This document shows positions 34,307 to 43,592 of a DNA stretch of 64,000 bases, one piece after another. The DNA is from Bradyrhizobium sp. WSM471 (GTDB lineage Bacteria; Pseudomonadota; Alphaproteobacteria; Rhizobiales; Xanthobacteraceae). Positions within the stretch are counted from its first letter, which is position 1. Each line of letters starts with the position of its first letter. The stretch lies in contig NZ_CM001442.1 of assembly GCF_000244915.1 (NCBI RefSeq), forward strand, positions 2,852,001 to 2,916,000, written 5' to 3'. The position numbers and the translations under genes were made by a program. A model generated the notes under the pieces. The model saw only the letters and a program-made list of their open reading frames with translations. It was not told where the DNA came from and ran no database searches.

Positions 34307-35473
34307 ATGTTGTTCAACAGAATGGAATCCGGACGGGCATCGATTTCCGACGCCGTCTACATGGAAGTGATCACGGGGCTGCACGGCACGACGGTGCCCA
34401 CTATTCTCGCCGCCGTCTGCCAGGTGATGGTCGGCGCGATCACAACCTACGAGACCGGTGACGCGGTAACGGCAGCCCTTACCGTCGCCGGTGTCGTGGT
34501 GGCCATCATCCGTCTGTTTGAAATCGCTGCGTTCCGCCGTCGCCTCACGCAGCCGCCGCAGCTCGATCGGGCCGAGGCCGCGCGCTGGGAACGGCGGTAC
34601 ATTGCCGGCACCGTCATGACGGCCTTGGTGCTCGGCGTGTTTGCGGCGCGCAGCATCGTGCTGGGCGATGCGCTCTGCTGCGTGATGGCGGTCGGCATTG
34701 GTTTCGGCTTCGGTGCCGGCGTGGTGGCGCGGCTGGCGCTACGTCCAGTCGCAGCGCTGCTCGATCTCGTCGCGATCGCCGCGCCTGCTGCGATCGTGAC
34801 GTTGATGCAGCCCGATTTGCGGCATGTCGGGCTCGGGCTCCTCATCCTGATGTATGTGGCCGCGAGCTTCGAGATGGTGCGGCTGAGCTTCAATGCCTCG
34901 ATCAGCCAGATCACGCTCAAACGACAGTTCGAGCAGCTCGCGCGCTCGGACTCGATGACCGGCGTCTTTAACCGTTCGGTGCTGGCGGAGAATCTCCCGC
35001 GAATGCTGGCGGATGGAAATTCCAGCACGATCGCGGTCCACGCCCTCGATCTCGACCGCTTCAAGGAGGCCAATGACCGCTTCGGCCATCCCGTCGGCGA
35101 CGCGCTGCTCAAGCAGGTGGCCGGACGGCTCAAGGCGCTTGCCGCAGCTGATGATCTCGTGGTCCGGATGGGCGGCGACGAGTTCATCCTGGTGCAGCGC
35201 GCGGCGGCCGATGCGGAAGCGATGGCACGGCGGATCGTGCAATCGATCAGCGCGCCCTATGATGTCGACGGGCAGGTGATCGGGCTCGGCGTCAGCGTCG
35301 GCGTTGCCGTCGCGCCGCAGGATGGACGCACGGTGGAGGGGCTGTTGTCGCGCTCCGACCGGGCGATGTACCGCGCCAAGCAGGACGGGGGCGGCTACGT
35401 GCTGGCGCGGGAGCTGCGGATGGCGGAGATGCGCGCCTCCGGCAAGCCGGTGACTGGAGGTTTGGCCGCGTAA
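34307..35473 (+). CDS. Membrane GGDEF diguanylate cyclase
   Basis: About 388 residues from ATG 34307; the frame is open to 34253. The N-terminal half holds about six hydrophobic segments forming a membrane sensor of unknown ligand. The C-terminal GGDEF domain starts near DSMTGVFNRSVL, has the catalytic motif in VVRMGGDEFILVQ, and ends with the SVGVAVAPQDG and SDRAMYRAKQDGGG blocks. An active cyclase making c-di-GMP is expected. No clear RxxD inhibitory site was found five residues before GGDEF. It likely affects motility, biofilm or surface attachment. It is a single gene. Confidence 0.9.
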   Translation: MLFNRMESGRASISDAVYMEVITGLHGTTVPTILAAVCQVMVGAITTYETGDAVTAALTVAGVVVAIIRLFEIAAFRRRLTQPPQLDRAEAARWERRYIAGTVMTALVLGVFAARSIVLGDALCCVMAVGIGFGFGAGVVARLALRPVAALLDLVAIAAPAAIVTLMQPDLRHVGLGLLILMYVAASFEMVRLSFNASISQITLKRQFEQLARSDSMTGVFNRSVLAENLPRMLADGNSSTIAVHALDLDRFKEANDRFGHPVGDALLKQVAGRLKALAAADDLVVRMGGDEFILVQRAAADAEAMARRIVQSISAPYDVDGQVIGLGVSVGVAVAPQDGRTVEGLLSRSDRAMYRAKQDGGGYVLARELRMAEMRASGKPVTGGLAA

Positions 35474-35542
35474 GGACCTGTTGGAACCGCAATCGAGATG
35501 CGGTTAGATGCCTCCCAAGAGCGACGAGCCGGGGAGGGCCTT

Positions 35543-37249
35543 ATGAGCAGCATTGAAGCCAGCGACGCGCCGAAGGGCGCAACGCCGTCCGTCGTCGCGC
35601 AGCAAACGGCGATGCTGAATGCGCTGCCGTTCTCCGACACGCGCGATTTCGACGACGCCGCGCGCGGCTTCCTCGGCACGATCGAAAACGCGGCGATCAC
35701 CAATCCGCAAGGGCGGACGGTCTGGAGCCTCGAGCCTTACGGCTTTCTCGCCGCCGAGCAGGCGCCGGCCACGGTCAATCCGAGCCTGTGGCGGCAGTCC
35801 CGGCTCAACATGCAGCACGGCCTGTTCGAGGTCGTACCCGGAATCTACCAGGTGCGCGGGCTCGACATCGCCAACATGACGCTGATCGAAGGCGACAGTG
35901 GCGTCATCGTCGTCGACGCCCTGACCTCGATCGAGGGCGCGCGCGCCGCGCTTGATCTCTACTACAAGCACCGCGGCCAGCGGCCGGTCGCGGCCGTGAT
36001 CTTCACTCATACCCACACCGACCATTGGGGCGGCGCGCGCGGCGTGCTGGAGGAGGATGCGCTCGCGAGCGGCCGCGTGCCGATCATCGCGCCGAACTTG
36101 TTCATGGAGCATGCCGTCTCCGAGAACATCATCGCGGGACCTGCGATGCTGCGCCGGGCGCAATACCAGTTCGGGCCGCTCCTCGCCAAGGGCGCGCGCG
36201 GGCAGGTCGATTGCGGGCTCGGCAAGTCGATGGCGGCAGGTTCAGTGGCACTGCTGCGGCCGACCGATTTGATCATGGCGACCGGCGACCGGCGCGTGAT
36301 CGACGGCGTCGAGTTCGAGTTCCAGATGGCGCCGAACAGCGAAGCGCCGGCGGAGATGCATTTCTTCATCCCCCGCTACAAGCTGTTGAACCTCGCCGAA
36401 AATTGCACCCACAATTTCCACAATCTGCTGCCGTTCCGCGGCGCCGACGTGCGCGACGCGCTGGCCTGGTCGAAATATCTGGGCGAGGCCTTGCAGCTCT
36501 GGGACGGCAAGGCGGAGGCGATGTGCGGCCAGCATCACTGGCCGGTGTGGGGACGCGAACGCATCGGCACCATGATCCGGCAGCAGCGCGACCTCTACAA
36601 ATTCGCGCATGACCAGACCATTCGCCTGATGAACCACGGCCTCACCGCGGCCGAGATCGCCGAAGCGATCCAGCTGCCCAAGAGCCTGGAGGGCGCCTGG
36701 CACGGCCGCGGCTATTACGGCCACATCCGGCACAATGTGAAGGCGATCTATCAAAAGTACCTGGGGTGGTACGACGCCAATCCGGTCAATCTCGACCCGC
36801 TGCCGCCGGTCGAGTCGGGCAAGAAGTATGTCGAGTACATGGGCGGCGCCGACGCCATCCTCGCGCGGGCACGTGTCGATTTCGACAAGGGCGAATTCCG
36901 CTTCGTGGCGCAGGCGCTCGGCCATCTCGTCTTTGCCGAGCCGGACAATCAGGCCGCGCGTGCGTTGCTGGCGGATACGCTGGAGCAGCTCGGCTACGCC
37001 GCAGAAAGCGCGACCTGGCGCAATGCCTATCTGTTCGGCGCGCAGGAATTGCGCCAGGGCATGCCGAAGGTGCCGGCACGCCCGCCGATGCCGCGCGAGA
37101 CGCTGGCGGCGCTGCGCACCGCACAGCTCTGGGACGTGCTCGGCATCCGCCTCAACGGACCCAAGGCGGAAGGAAAGCACATCGTGCTGAACTGGGATTT
37201 TTCTGACACCGGTGAGAGCTTCGTGCTCAATCTGGAGAACTGCGCCTGA
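35543..37249 (+). CDS. Alkyl sulfatase (SdsA1/BDS1-like metallo-beta-lactamase fold), frameshifted near the C-terminus
   Basis: 568 residues from ATG 35543 with GGGGAGGG upstream. The zinc motif THTHTDHWGG (about 155-164) is the metallo-beta-lactamase signature, and HNFHNLLPFRGADVRDALAWSKYL and GQHHWPVWG belong to the alkyl-sulfatase core. The middle dimerisation region carries HGRGYYGHIRHNVKAIYQKYLGWYD. The enzyme cleaves sulfate from alkyl sulfates such as SDS. The frame stops at TGA 37247-37249 inside the C-terminal SCP2-like domain; the rest of that domain continues in the next frame (37252-37476). The combined length, about 644, equals the family's normal length. Core catalysis may survive without the tail. 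Confidence 0.88.
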   Translation: MSSIEASDAPKGATPSVVAQQTAMLNALPFSDTRDFDDAARGFLGTIENAAITNPQGRTVWSLEPYGFLAAEQAPATVNPSLWRQSRLNMQHGLFEVVPGIYQVRGLDIANMTLIEGDSGVIVVDALTSIEGARAALDLYYKHRGQRPVAAVIFTHTHTDHWGGARGVLEEDALASGRVPIIAPNLFMEHAVSENIIAGPAMLRRAQYQFGPLLAKGARGQVDCGLGKSMAAGSVALLRPTDLIMATGDRRVIDGVEFEFQMAPNSEAPAEMHFFIPRYKLLNLAENCTHNFHNLLPFRGADVRDALAWSKYLGEALQLWDGKAEAMCGQHHWPVWGRERIGTMIRQQRDLYKFAHDQTIRLMNHGLTAAEIAEAIQLPKSLEGAWHGRGYYGHIRHNVKAIYQKYLGWYDANPVNLDPLPPVESGKKYVEYMGGADAILARARVDFDKGEFRFVAQALGHLVFAEPDNQAARALLADTLEQLGYAAESATWRNAYLFGAQELRQGMPKVPARPPMPRETLAALRTAQLWDVLGIRLNGPKAEGKHIVLNWDFSDTGESFVLNLENCA

Positions 37250-37251
37250 CC

Positions 37252-37476
37252 TACACAGAGGGCATGCAGGCTGACAATGCCGATGCCAGCTTCACGCTCG
37301 CGCGGTCGACGCTCGACGAGGTGATCGCCAAACTGACCAGCTTCCCGGAGGCGGTGGCCGCCGGCAAGGTCAAACTCGCCGGCAACCCGATGCGCCTCGC
37401 CGAGCTGATGGGCCTGATGGACGAATTCCCGCGCATGTTCGAGATCGTCGAGCCGAAGCGGGCCGTGGTGAGATAG
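37252..37476 (+). pseudogene. Out-of-frame C-terminal end of the alkyl sulfatase
   Basis: LTYTEGMQADNADASFTLARSTLDEV... to ...FEIVEPKRAVVR is the expected end of the SCP2-like C-terminal domain of alkyl sulfatases, one frame away from the upstream part. Adding one C in GCGCCTGACC (37243-37250) would join them as NCALTYTEG. It could be translated separately only from ATG 37264, which lacks a convincing ribosome site. It is either a real one-base deletion or a sequencing error. Confidence 0.75.
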
Positions 37477-37491
37477 GGCAGCGCATTCTTC

Positions 37492-37572
37492 CGTCATTGC
37501 GAGCGTAGCGAAGCAATCGAGAGTCTTTCCGGAGAGGCAGTCTGGATTGCTTCGCTACGCTCGCAATGACGT
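37492..37572. repeat. Intergenic inverted repeat (GCAATGACG type)
   Basis: CGTCATTGCGAGCGTAGCGA at 37493 pairs with TCGCTACGCTCGCAATGACG ending at 37572, with further pairing of AGCAATC and GATTGCT inside. It is a widespread alphaproteobacterial palindromic repeat, here between convergent genes where it may stop transcription both ways. Confidence 0.8.
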
Positions 37573-37653
37573 GTTGATGGAGCATGGCGCAAATGTCGAT
37601 GGCCGGGACATGCCCGGCCATGACGGTCGCGATGGGATGGCCGCCCGCTACTG

Positions 37654-38724
37654 CTACTCCGCGCTGCTCACCAGCTTGATCCGCGGCGCCTGTTCCTCGC
37701 CGAGGCTGCGATAGGCCGCGAGATAATCCAGCGCCATCCGCCGCGCCGTGAAGCGCGTCTCGAACTGCTTGCGGATAACGGAGCGGTCGAGTTGCTGCAG
37801 GCGGCCGACGACGCCGGCTGCGCTGAGGACGTCCTCGACGACGAAGCCGGTGAGGCCCTCGTCGATGATCTCCGGCACTGAGCCGCGGTTGAAGGCGATG
37901 ACCGGCGTCCCGCAAGCCATGGCTTCGATCATCACCAGGCCAAACGGCTCCGGCCAGTCGATCGGCAGCAACAAGCCAAGCGCGCCGCTCAAAAAGTCCG
38001 CCTTCTCGTGATCGCTGATCTCGCCGATGAATTCCACAAGCGGATTGTTCTCGATCATCGGCCGGATCAGCTCGTCATAGTAATCCTGGTCGGCACGATC
38101 GACCTTGGCGGCGATCTTGAGCGGAATGCCGCAATGCGTCGCGATCTTGATGGCGCGGTCGACGCCCTTTTCCGGCGCGATGCGGCCGAGCACGGCGAGG
38201 TATTCCTGTTTCGCCGGCTTCGGCGTCAGCAGGTTCTCCGGCAGGCCGTGGTGGATCGTCCTCACCCAGTTCGCCTGCGGCACCGGCCGGCGCTGCGCGT
38301 TCGAGATCGAGATGACGGGGACCTTCGAGAAGGTGTTGAAGACCGGTTGATGCTCCGGCAGGTCGAGCCGGCCGTGCAGCGTGGTCAGGAACGGCGTCGG
38401 CTGCCGGTAGAACAGCGACCACGGATAATAATCGAGATGGAAGTGGAGGAAGTCGAACTCCTCGTCGTCACATTTCTGCCGCACCCGCTCCAGCATCACC
38501 ATGTGCAGAGCATTGGGATCGCGCACGGAACCGTCGAGGCGGAGCGCCCGCGGCCACAGCGCATCCAGCTTTGCCGAGGTTTGCGAGTCGCCGCTGGCGA
38601 ACAGCGTCACATCGTGCCCAAGGGCCACCAGCTCTTCCGTCAACCAATGCACCACCCGCTCGGTGCCGCCATACAGCTTGGGTGGAACAGCTTCCGTCAA
38701 CGGAGCTACCTGCGCAATGCGCAT
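37654..38724 (-). CDS. Family-4-type glycosyltransferase
   Basis: 356 residues beginning MRIAQVAPLTEAVPPKLYGGTERVV, the donor-domain start of GT-B enzymes, with a Gly-Gly loop that binds the nucleotide sugar. The C-terminal half has AVLGRIAPEKGVDRAI, EFIGEISDHEKADFLSGALGLLLPIDWPEPFGLVMIEAMACGTPVIAF with the E-x7-E motif, and SVPEIIDEGLTGFVV. It has no signal or membrane segment. A consensus EcfG-type stress promoter lies upstream. With the nearby debranching-type enzyme it may act in stress-related sugar metabolism, such as glucoside or exopolysaccharide synthesis; donor and acceptor are unknown. Confidence 0.88.
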   Translation of the reverse strand: MRIAQVAPLTEAVPPKLYGGTERVVHWLTEELVALGHDVTLFASGDSQTSAKLDALWPRALRLDGSVRDPNALHMVMLERVRQKCDDEEFDFLHFHLDYYPWSLFYRQPTPFLTTLHGRLDLPEHQPVFNTFSKVPVISISNAQRRPVPQANWVRTIHHGLPENLLTPKPAKQEYLAVLGRIAPEKGVDRAIKIATHCGIPLKIAAKVDRADQDYYDELIRPMIENNPLVEFIGEISDHEKADFLSGALGLLLPIDWPEPFGLVMIEAMACGTPVIAFNRGSVPEIIDEGLTGFVVEDVLSAAGVVGRLQQLDRSVIRKQFETRFTARRMALDYLAAYRSLGEEQAPRIKLVSSAE

Positions 38725-38796
38725 CTCACCATCTCCTCTGTGCGATCATGATTGTAGAAGCCCCCGCCTGTTCAGCACCGGCACGCCAATCAAGGG

Positions 38797-38821
38797 AACG
38801 TTCCCGCACTTGCGAAGTTCC
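38797..38821 (-). promoter_or_regulatory. EcfG-type general-stress promoter for the glycosyltransferase gene
   Basis: Read on the minus strand, GGAAC (38821-38817) and CGTT (38800-38797) are separated by 16 bases, matching the alphaproteobacterial EcfG consensus exactly. The start point would be near 38790, about 65 bases before the ATG at 38724. The element is partly symmetrical; on the plus strand GGAAC-N16-AGTT has one mismatch. Confidence 0.7.
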
Positions 38822-38925
38822 TTCTTCAGAACGTTACTTATTCGACACGTCGGATGCTCGTCGCGATGCTGCCATCACATCTTCGCAGAACGCCCGCATC
38901 CGCATGTCGTGATGAGTGTGCCCGG

Positions 38926-38951
38926 GAACCGAGGCGAAGTAGTCGATGTTC
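38926..38951 (+). promoter_or_regulatory. Possible EcfG-like promoter for the ABC exporter gene
   Basis: GGAAC (38926-38930), 17 bases, then TGTT (38948-38951), one mismatch from the EcfG -10 element CGTT. The predicted start is about 40 bases before ATG 39001. This is weaker than the divergent site at 38797-38821. Confidence 0.4.
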
Positions 38952-39000
38952 AGTCGGCTAACAGAAAAATTGAAAACATCACGACGGGGTCAATAGTCAC

Positions 39001-40764
39001 ATGGATCATCTTTCTGGGTATGCGCACCGGCCGTTTGCTTTTGTCTTGCGCTATCTTCGGCGTCGCCTTGCGTCGCATCTCGTGATCCTGACCGCGGTCG
39101 TGGCGGCCGTTGCCTGCTCCGTAGGCACGCAGTATGGCGTCAAATCCCTCGTCGACAGCTTGTCGGCCGGCGCTTCGCATGGTGGGAACGTATGGCTGGC
39201 ATTCATTTTCCTCATGACGCTGATCGCCGCCGACAATTTCCTTTGGCGGATCGCGAGCTGGACGGCCAGCTTCACCTTCGTCCGTGTCACGGGTGATTTA
39301 CGCCGTGACATATTTCGTCATCTGACCGGCCACGCGCCGAGCTACTTCTCCGACCGGATGCCCGGCATGCTGACCAGCCGCATCACGGCGACGTCCAATG
39401 CGGTGTTCACGGTCGAAAACATGTTCGTCTGGAATGTGTTGCCACCGTGCATCGCAACGGTTGCGGCCATCGCATTGATAGGAACCGTCAGCCCTTACAT
39501 GGCACTCGGCCTGATGGTGATTGCCGGCGGCATGGTGCTTGCGATGTTCCGCCTGGCTGCCGCGGGAAAGCCTCTGCATGACGACTTCGCCGACAAGGCC
39601 GCCGTCGTTGACGGCGAGATGATCGACGTCATCAGCAACATGCCGCTGGTGCGCGCCTTCTGCGGCATCGGGCACGAGCATGAGCGGTTCGACGCGACCG
39701 TGAACCGGGAGCTCACCGCGCGCGGCCGCAGCCTGCGGTATCTCGAGAAGCTGCGGCTTATTCATGCCGGCGTCACTGTCGTGCTCACGATCGCCCTGAT
39801 GGCCTGGGCGATCATGCTCTGGCAGGATGGCCGGGCGACCACGGGCGACGTCGTGCTGGTCTGCACCCTCGGTCTTTCCATTCTGAACGCCACGCGCGAT
39901 CTCGCGGTGGCGCTGGTCGACGTCACCCAGCACGTTGCCCGACTGACCGAGGCAATCGCCACGCTGCTGGTGCCGCATGAATTGCGCGACCACCCCGAGG
40001 CCGAGCCGCTGGTGAAGAGCGGCGCCGCGATCGCGTTCAACAATGTCACCTTCGGCTATCCCGGCGGCGAAAAGATCTTCGAGCGCTTCAGCCTGCGCCT
40101 GCAACCCGGCCAGCGCGTCGGCCTGGTCGGCCAGTCCGGCGGCGGCAAGTCGACGCTGTTCACGCTGCTCCAGCGCTTCTACGATACCGACGAGGGCAGC
40201 ATCACCATCGACGGCCAGGACATTTCCAAGGTGACGCAGCAGAGCCTGCGCGAGGCGATCTCCGTCGTGCCGCAGGACATCTCGCTGTTCCACCGCTCAA
40301 TTCGCGAGAACATCCGCTATGGTCGCCCGAACGCGACCGACGACGAGGTGCTGCGTGCCGCGATTGCGGCACGCTGCGATTTCGTCGAAAGCCTGCCTGG
40401 CGGTCTCGACACCATGGTCGGCGACCGCGGCGTCAAGATGTCCGGCGGCCAGCGCCAGCGCATCGCGATTGCGCGCGCCTTCCTGAAGGACGCGCCGATC
40501 CTGCTGCTGGACGAGGCGACCGCCGCGCTCGACAGCGAATCCGAGGAGGCGATCCGCGAGGCGTTGTCGCGGCTGATGCGCGGCCGCACGGTCATCGCGA
40601 TCGCGCATCGCCTCGCGACCCTGCGCAATTTCGATCGCGTGGTCGTGTTGAGGGGTGGTAAGATCATCGAGGACGGGTCGCCCGAGCGTCTGATGCAGGG
40701 CCACGGTCCCTATCGTGAGCTGGTCACGCAGGAAATGAGCCGGCTCGCCCAGGCCGCCGCGTAA
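39001..40764 (+). CDS. ABC transporter, fused membrane and ATP-binding domains (exporter type)
   Basis: 587 residues. The first 320 are an exporter membrane domain with about six segments (for example LVILTAVVAAVACSVGTQYGV, ALIGTVSPYMALGLMVIAGGMVL). The nucleotide-binding domain follows: Walker A GLVGQSGGGKST, Q-loop AISVVPQDISLFHRSIRENIRYG, signature MSGGQRQRIAIARAF, Walker B ILLLDEATAALD and H-loop IAHRLATL. It would work as a homodimer exporting lipids, glycans or drugs, as MsbA-like proteins do. It is divergent from a glycosyltransferase and 56 bases upstream of a glucosidase gene, so a glycan or glycolipid cargo is possible. No cargo is identified. Confidence 0.9.
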   Translation: MDHLSGYAHRPFAFVLRYLRRRLASHLVILTAVVAAVACSVGTQYGVKSLVDSLSAGASHGGNVWLAFIFLMTLIAADNFLWRIASWTASFTFVRVTGDLRRDIFRHLTGHAPSYFSDRMPGMLTSRITATSNAVFTVENMFVWNVLPPCIATVAAIALIGTVSPYMALGLMVIAGGMVLAMFRLAAAGKPLHDDFADKAAVVDGEMIDVISNMPLVRAFCGIGHEHERFDATVNRELTARGRSLRYLEKLRLIHAGVTVVLTIALMAWAIMLWQDGRATTGDVVLVCTLGLSILNATRDLAVALVDVTQHVARLTEAIATLLVPHELRDHPEAEPLVKSGAAIAFNNVTFGYPGGEKIFERFSLRLQPGQRVGLVGQSGGGKSTLFTLLQRFYDTDEGSITIDGQDISKVTQQSLREAISVVPQDISLFHRSIRENIRYGRPNATDDEVLRAAIAARCDFVESLPGGLDTMVGDRGVKMSGGQRQRIAIARAFLKDAPILLLDEATAALDSESEEAIREALSRLMRGRTVIAIAHRLATLRNFDRVVVLRGGKIIEDGSPERLMQGHGPYRELVTQEMSRLAQAAA

Positions 40765-40820
40765 ACCAACAGTCGCGTTCGAGTCGGTTGCGTGTCGAAA
40801 CAAGCGCAGGGGAGCTGCTG

Positions 40821-43025
40821 ATGTCGGCTGAAGCCGTTACCCAATTCGTCTCCGTGACGCGGACCGTGGACCAGGTCGCGGAGCAGCCTTTCTATATCCC
40901 GATGACGGGACCGTCGGCGCGGCCGCGGCGTTCACTCAAGCACGACGACACCTTTATCGTGCTCGACAGCCATGGCGACATCGGCGCTTCGGCCGGCGGT
41001 CCCGATGGCCTGTTTCATCACGACACGCGCTACCTTGCGAGGCTCGAGCTCGTGCTCGACGATCTCCAGCCGTTGCTGTTGGGCTCGAACCTGCGCGACG
41101 ACAATTCAGCCCTGACCGTCGATCTCACCAATCCGGACATTTACCGGCAGGGCAGCCTCGTGCTGCAAAAGGACCTGCTGCACATCGTACGCACGATCTT
41201 CCTGTGGCGCGGCACCGCCTATCAGCGCATCGGCGTGCAGAACCACGGCGACCGCCCGGCCGCTTTCGCGCTAACGCTGCTGTTCGACAACGATTTCGCC
41301 GATCTGTTCGAAGTCCGCGGCGAGCGGCGCCCGCGCCGTGGCATCGGCTCGAGCCGGCTATTGGGACCGACCGACGTGCTGTTCGACTACCGCGGTCTTG
41401 ATGACGCCGAGCGCACCACGGGCCTGCATTTCGATCCGCGCCCGACAAAATTGTCGGTGAACGCCGCGACCTGGCAGCTCGAACTCGACCCTCATGAGTC
41501 GAAATCTCTGTTCGTGGCCGTGTCCTGCAATCGGCCGGTCGCGGAGAAGCCGGCGCGCTTTTTCAGAAGCCTGCTCGCCCACCGCCGCGAGATGCGCCGA
41601 TCGACGATGGGCGCCGCCAGCATCGAGACCTCCAACAACATCTTCAACGAGGTGCTGTGCCAGGCCATGGCCGACCTCAACATGCTGATGACGGAGACGC
41701 CGCAGGGCCGCTATCCCTATGCGGGGATTCCCTGGTACTCGACGACGTTCGGCCGCGACGGGCTGATCACCGCGCTACAGATGCTGTGGGTCGATCCGCG
41801 AATCGCCAAGGGCGTGCTGCGGCGGCTCGCCCATTTCCAGGCCAAGGCGGTCGATCCGCTCGCCGATGCCGCGCCGGGCAAGATCCTGCACGAGATGCGC
41901 GGGGGCGAGATGGCGGCGCTGCGCGAGGTGCCGTTCGCGCAATATTACGGCAGCGTCGATTCCACGGCCTTGTTCGTCCTGCTGGCAGGAAGCTATTTCG
42001 AGCGCACCGGCGACGAGAAGACATTGACCGAGCTGTGGCCGGCCATCGAGGCGGGGCTGGCCTGGATCGACGGTCCGGGGGACCCCGACAAGGACGGCTT
42101 CGTCGAATATCAGCGCGCCACGGAAAAGGGCCTCGCCAACCAGGGCTGGAAGGATTCCTACGACGCGATCTTCCATGCCGATGGCCAGCTTGCGGAAGGC
42201 AATCTCGCGCTTGCCGAAGTGCAAGGTTACGTCTTCGCCGCCAAGCGGCGCGCCGCGCGCTGCGCGCTCCGGCTGGGCAAGCCTGATCTCGCCAGGAAGC
42301 TCGAGGCCGAGGCCAAGACGCTGGCCGAGCGTTTCGAGACCGCGTTCTGGTGCGAGGAGCTCGGCACCTATGCGCTTGCGCTCGACGGCAAGAAGCGGCC
42401 TTGCAAGGTGCGGACCTCGAACGCCGGCCAGATCCTGTTCAGCGGCATGATCCGCGAGGACCGCGCGCGCCTCGTTGCCGCCGATTTGATGCGGCCGCAT
42501 TTCTTCTCGGGCTGGGGCATCCGCACCGTCGCTGTCGGCGAGGTGCGTTACAACCCGATGTCCTACCATGACGGGTCAATCTGGCCGCACGACAATGCGC
42601 TGATCGCGCTCGGGCTCGCGCGCTACGGGCTCAAACATTCGGTCGCGCATGTCTTCAAGGGACTGTTCGACGCCGCGACCTACATGGACCTGCGTCGGTT
42701 GCCCGAATTGTTTTGCGGTTTCCGGCGCGAAAAGCGGCGCGGCCCGACGCTCTATCCGGTCGCCTGCGCCCCGCAGGCCTGGGCCAGCGCAACCGCGTTC
42801 ACGCTATTGGAGGCGGCGCTGGGCATCGAGTTCGACGTGGCGCGCGGCGAGATCCGGCTGCGCAATCCGCATCTGCCGGCGTTTCTGCACGAGGTGATCT
42901 TGCGCGATCTGCGTCTGGGCGAGTCCAGCGTGGACCTGCGCGTCAGCCGCCATGGCGACGACGTGGCGCTGGAGGTGTTGCGCACGCGTGGCCAGATCCA
43001 GGTCTCGATCGTGCTGGCGCGCTAG
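40821..43025 (+). CDS. Amylo-alpha-1,6-glucosidase / glycogen-debranching-like enzyme (GDE_N_bis type)
   Basis: 734 residues from ATG 40821 with AGGGGAGC in front. The N-terminal domain (about 35-230) with SLKHDDTFIVLDSHGDIGASAGGPDGLFHHDTRYL is the GDE_N_bis module. The C-terminal (alpha/alpha)6 barrel carries GIPWYSTTFGRDGLITALQML, LANQGWKDSYDAIFHADGQLAEGN and NPMSYHDGSIWPHDNALIALGLARYG, typical of family-15/63-like glucosidases. Such proteins are annotated as amylo-alpha-1,6-glucosidases, but the true substrate is often unknown. Acid pairs are visible in WKDSYD and HDGSIWPHD. It forms an apparent stress-linked group with the upstream exporter and the PRC-barrel gene after it. Confidence 0.88.
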   Translation: MSAEAVTQFVSVTRTVDQVAEQPFYIPMTGPSARPRRSLKHDDTFIVLDSHGDIGASAGGPDGLFHHDTRYLARLELVLDDLQPLLLGSNLRDDNSALTVDLTNPDIYRQGSLVLQKDLLHIVRTIFLWRGTAYQRIGVQNHGDRPAAFALTLLFDNDFADLFEVRGERRPRRGIGSSRLLGPTDVLFDYRGLDDAERTTGLHFDPRPTKLSVNAATWQLELDPHESKSLFVAVSCNRPVAEKPARFFRSLLAHRREMRRSTMGAASIETSNNIFNEVLCQAMADLNMLMTETPQGRYPYAGIPWYSTTFGRDGLITALQMLWVDPRIAKGVLRRLAHFQAKAVDPLADAAPGKILHEMRGGEMAALREVPFAQYYGSVDSTALFVLLAGSYFERTGDEKTLTELWPAIEAGLAWIDGPGDPDKDGFVEYQRATEKGLANQGWKDSYDAIFHADGQLAEGNLALAEVQGYVFAAKRRAARCALRLGKPDLARKLEAEAKTLAERFETAFWCEELGTYALALDGKKRPCKVRTSNAGQILFSGMIREDRARLVAADLMRPHFFSGWGIRTVAVGEVRYNPMSYHDGSIWPHDNALIALGLARYGLKHSVAHVFKGLFDAATYMDLRRLPELFCGFRREKRRGPTLYPVACAPQAWASATAFTLLEAALGIEFDVARGEIRLRNPHLPAFLHEVILRDLRLGESSVDLRVSRHGDDVALEVLRTRGQIQVSIVLAR

Positions 43026-43047
43026 CGGCGCGCCGGAAGGAGGGTGC

Positions 43048-43569
43048 ATGCGTACCGCCGGATGGTTGGCCCTGGGCGTCGTGATCGTCTGCGGAATGAC
43101 GCTCGCCGTGTCACGCGCCGCGGAGGAGTCGCCCGCACCCTCGACCGAAGCGAATGCACCGCCGACGACGCAGCCGCCGGCGTCGGCGGTCCCCGTCACG
43201 CCAAAGAATGCCGCGCCACCGCCGTCGGTGACGATCATCGGCGCGAGCGATGCGCACGGTGTGCTTGGCCGTGACGTGCTCAGCGCGGCGAACGAGGACA
43301 TGGGCCGCATCGTCGACGTCATCGTCGATCGGAGCGGGCACGTGCGCGCCGCCGTGATCGATTTCGGCGGCTTCCTCGGCGTTGGCAGCCGCAAGATCGT
43401 GGTGGACTGGAACGCGATGCGGTTCGGCAAGATCGTCAACAAGAAGGACAGCATCACGCTGGAATTGACCAAGGCACAGGTCGCAGCCGCGCCGGAATAC
43501 AAGGAGGACACGCCGATGGTGGTGCTCGGCGCGTCCGGCAGCCTGCAGCCGCTGCAAGCTGTTCAGTGA
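43048..43569 (+). CDS. Exported PRC-barrel domain protein
   Basis: 173 residues from ATG 43048 with GGAAGGAGGG upstream. A hydrophobic signal (about 1-24) is followed by a Pro/Ala/Thr-rich linker (about 28-60) and one PRC-barrel domain, including GVLGRDVLSAANEDMGRIVDVIVDRSGHVRAAVIDFGGFLGVGSRKIVVDW. PRC-barrels in exported bacterial proteins are usually binding or stability modules of unknown function. It follows the glucosidase gene by 22 bases and overlaps or abuts the next MFS gene, so the three are probably co-transcribed. Confidence 0.85.
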   Translation: MRTAGWLALGVVIVCGMTLAVSRAAEESPAPSTEANAPPTTQPPASAVPVTPKNAAPPPSVTIIGASDAHGVLGRDVLSAANEDMGRIVDVIVDRSGHVRAAVIDFGGFLGVGSRKIVVDWNAMRFGKIVNKKDSITLELTKAQVAAAPEYKEDTPMVVLGASGSLQPLQAVQ

Positions 43570-43592
43570 GGCGCGGGGAGGGATGGCCGCCG

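Noticed and set aside
38795..38819. Plus-strand EcfG-like element GGAAC-N16-AGTT
   Set aside because: It is the imperfect mirror of the strong minus-strand promoter and lies about 190 bases from the ABC gene; the site at 38926 is better placed.
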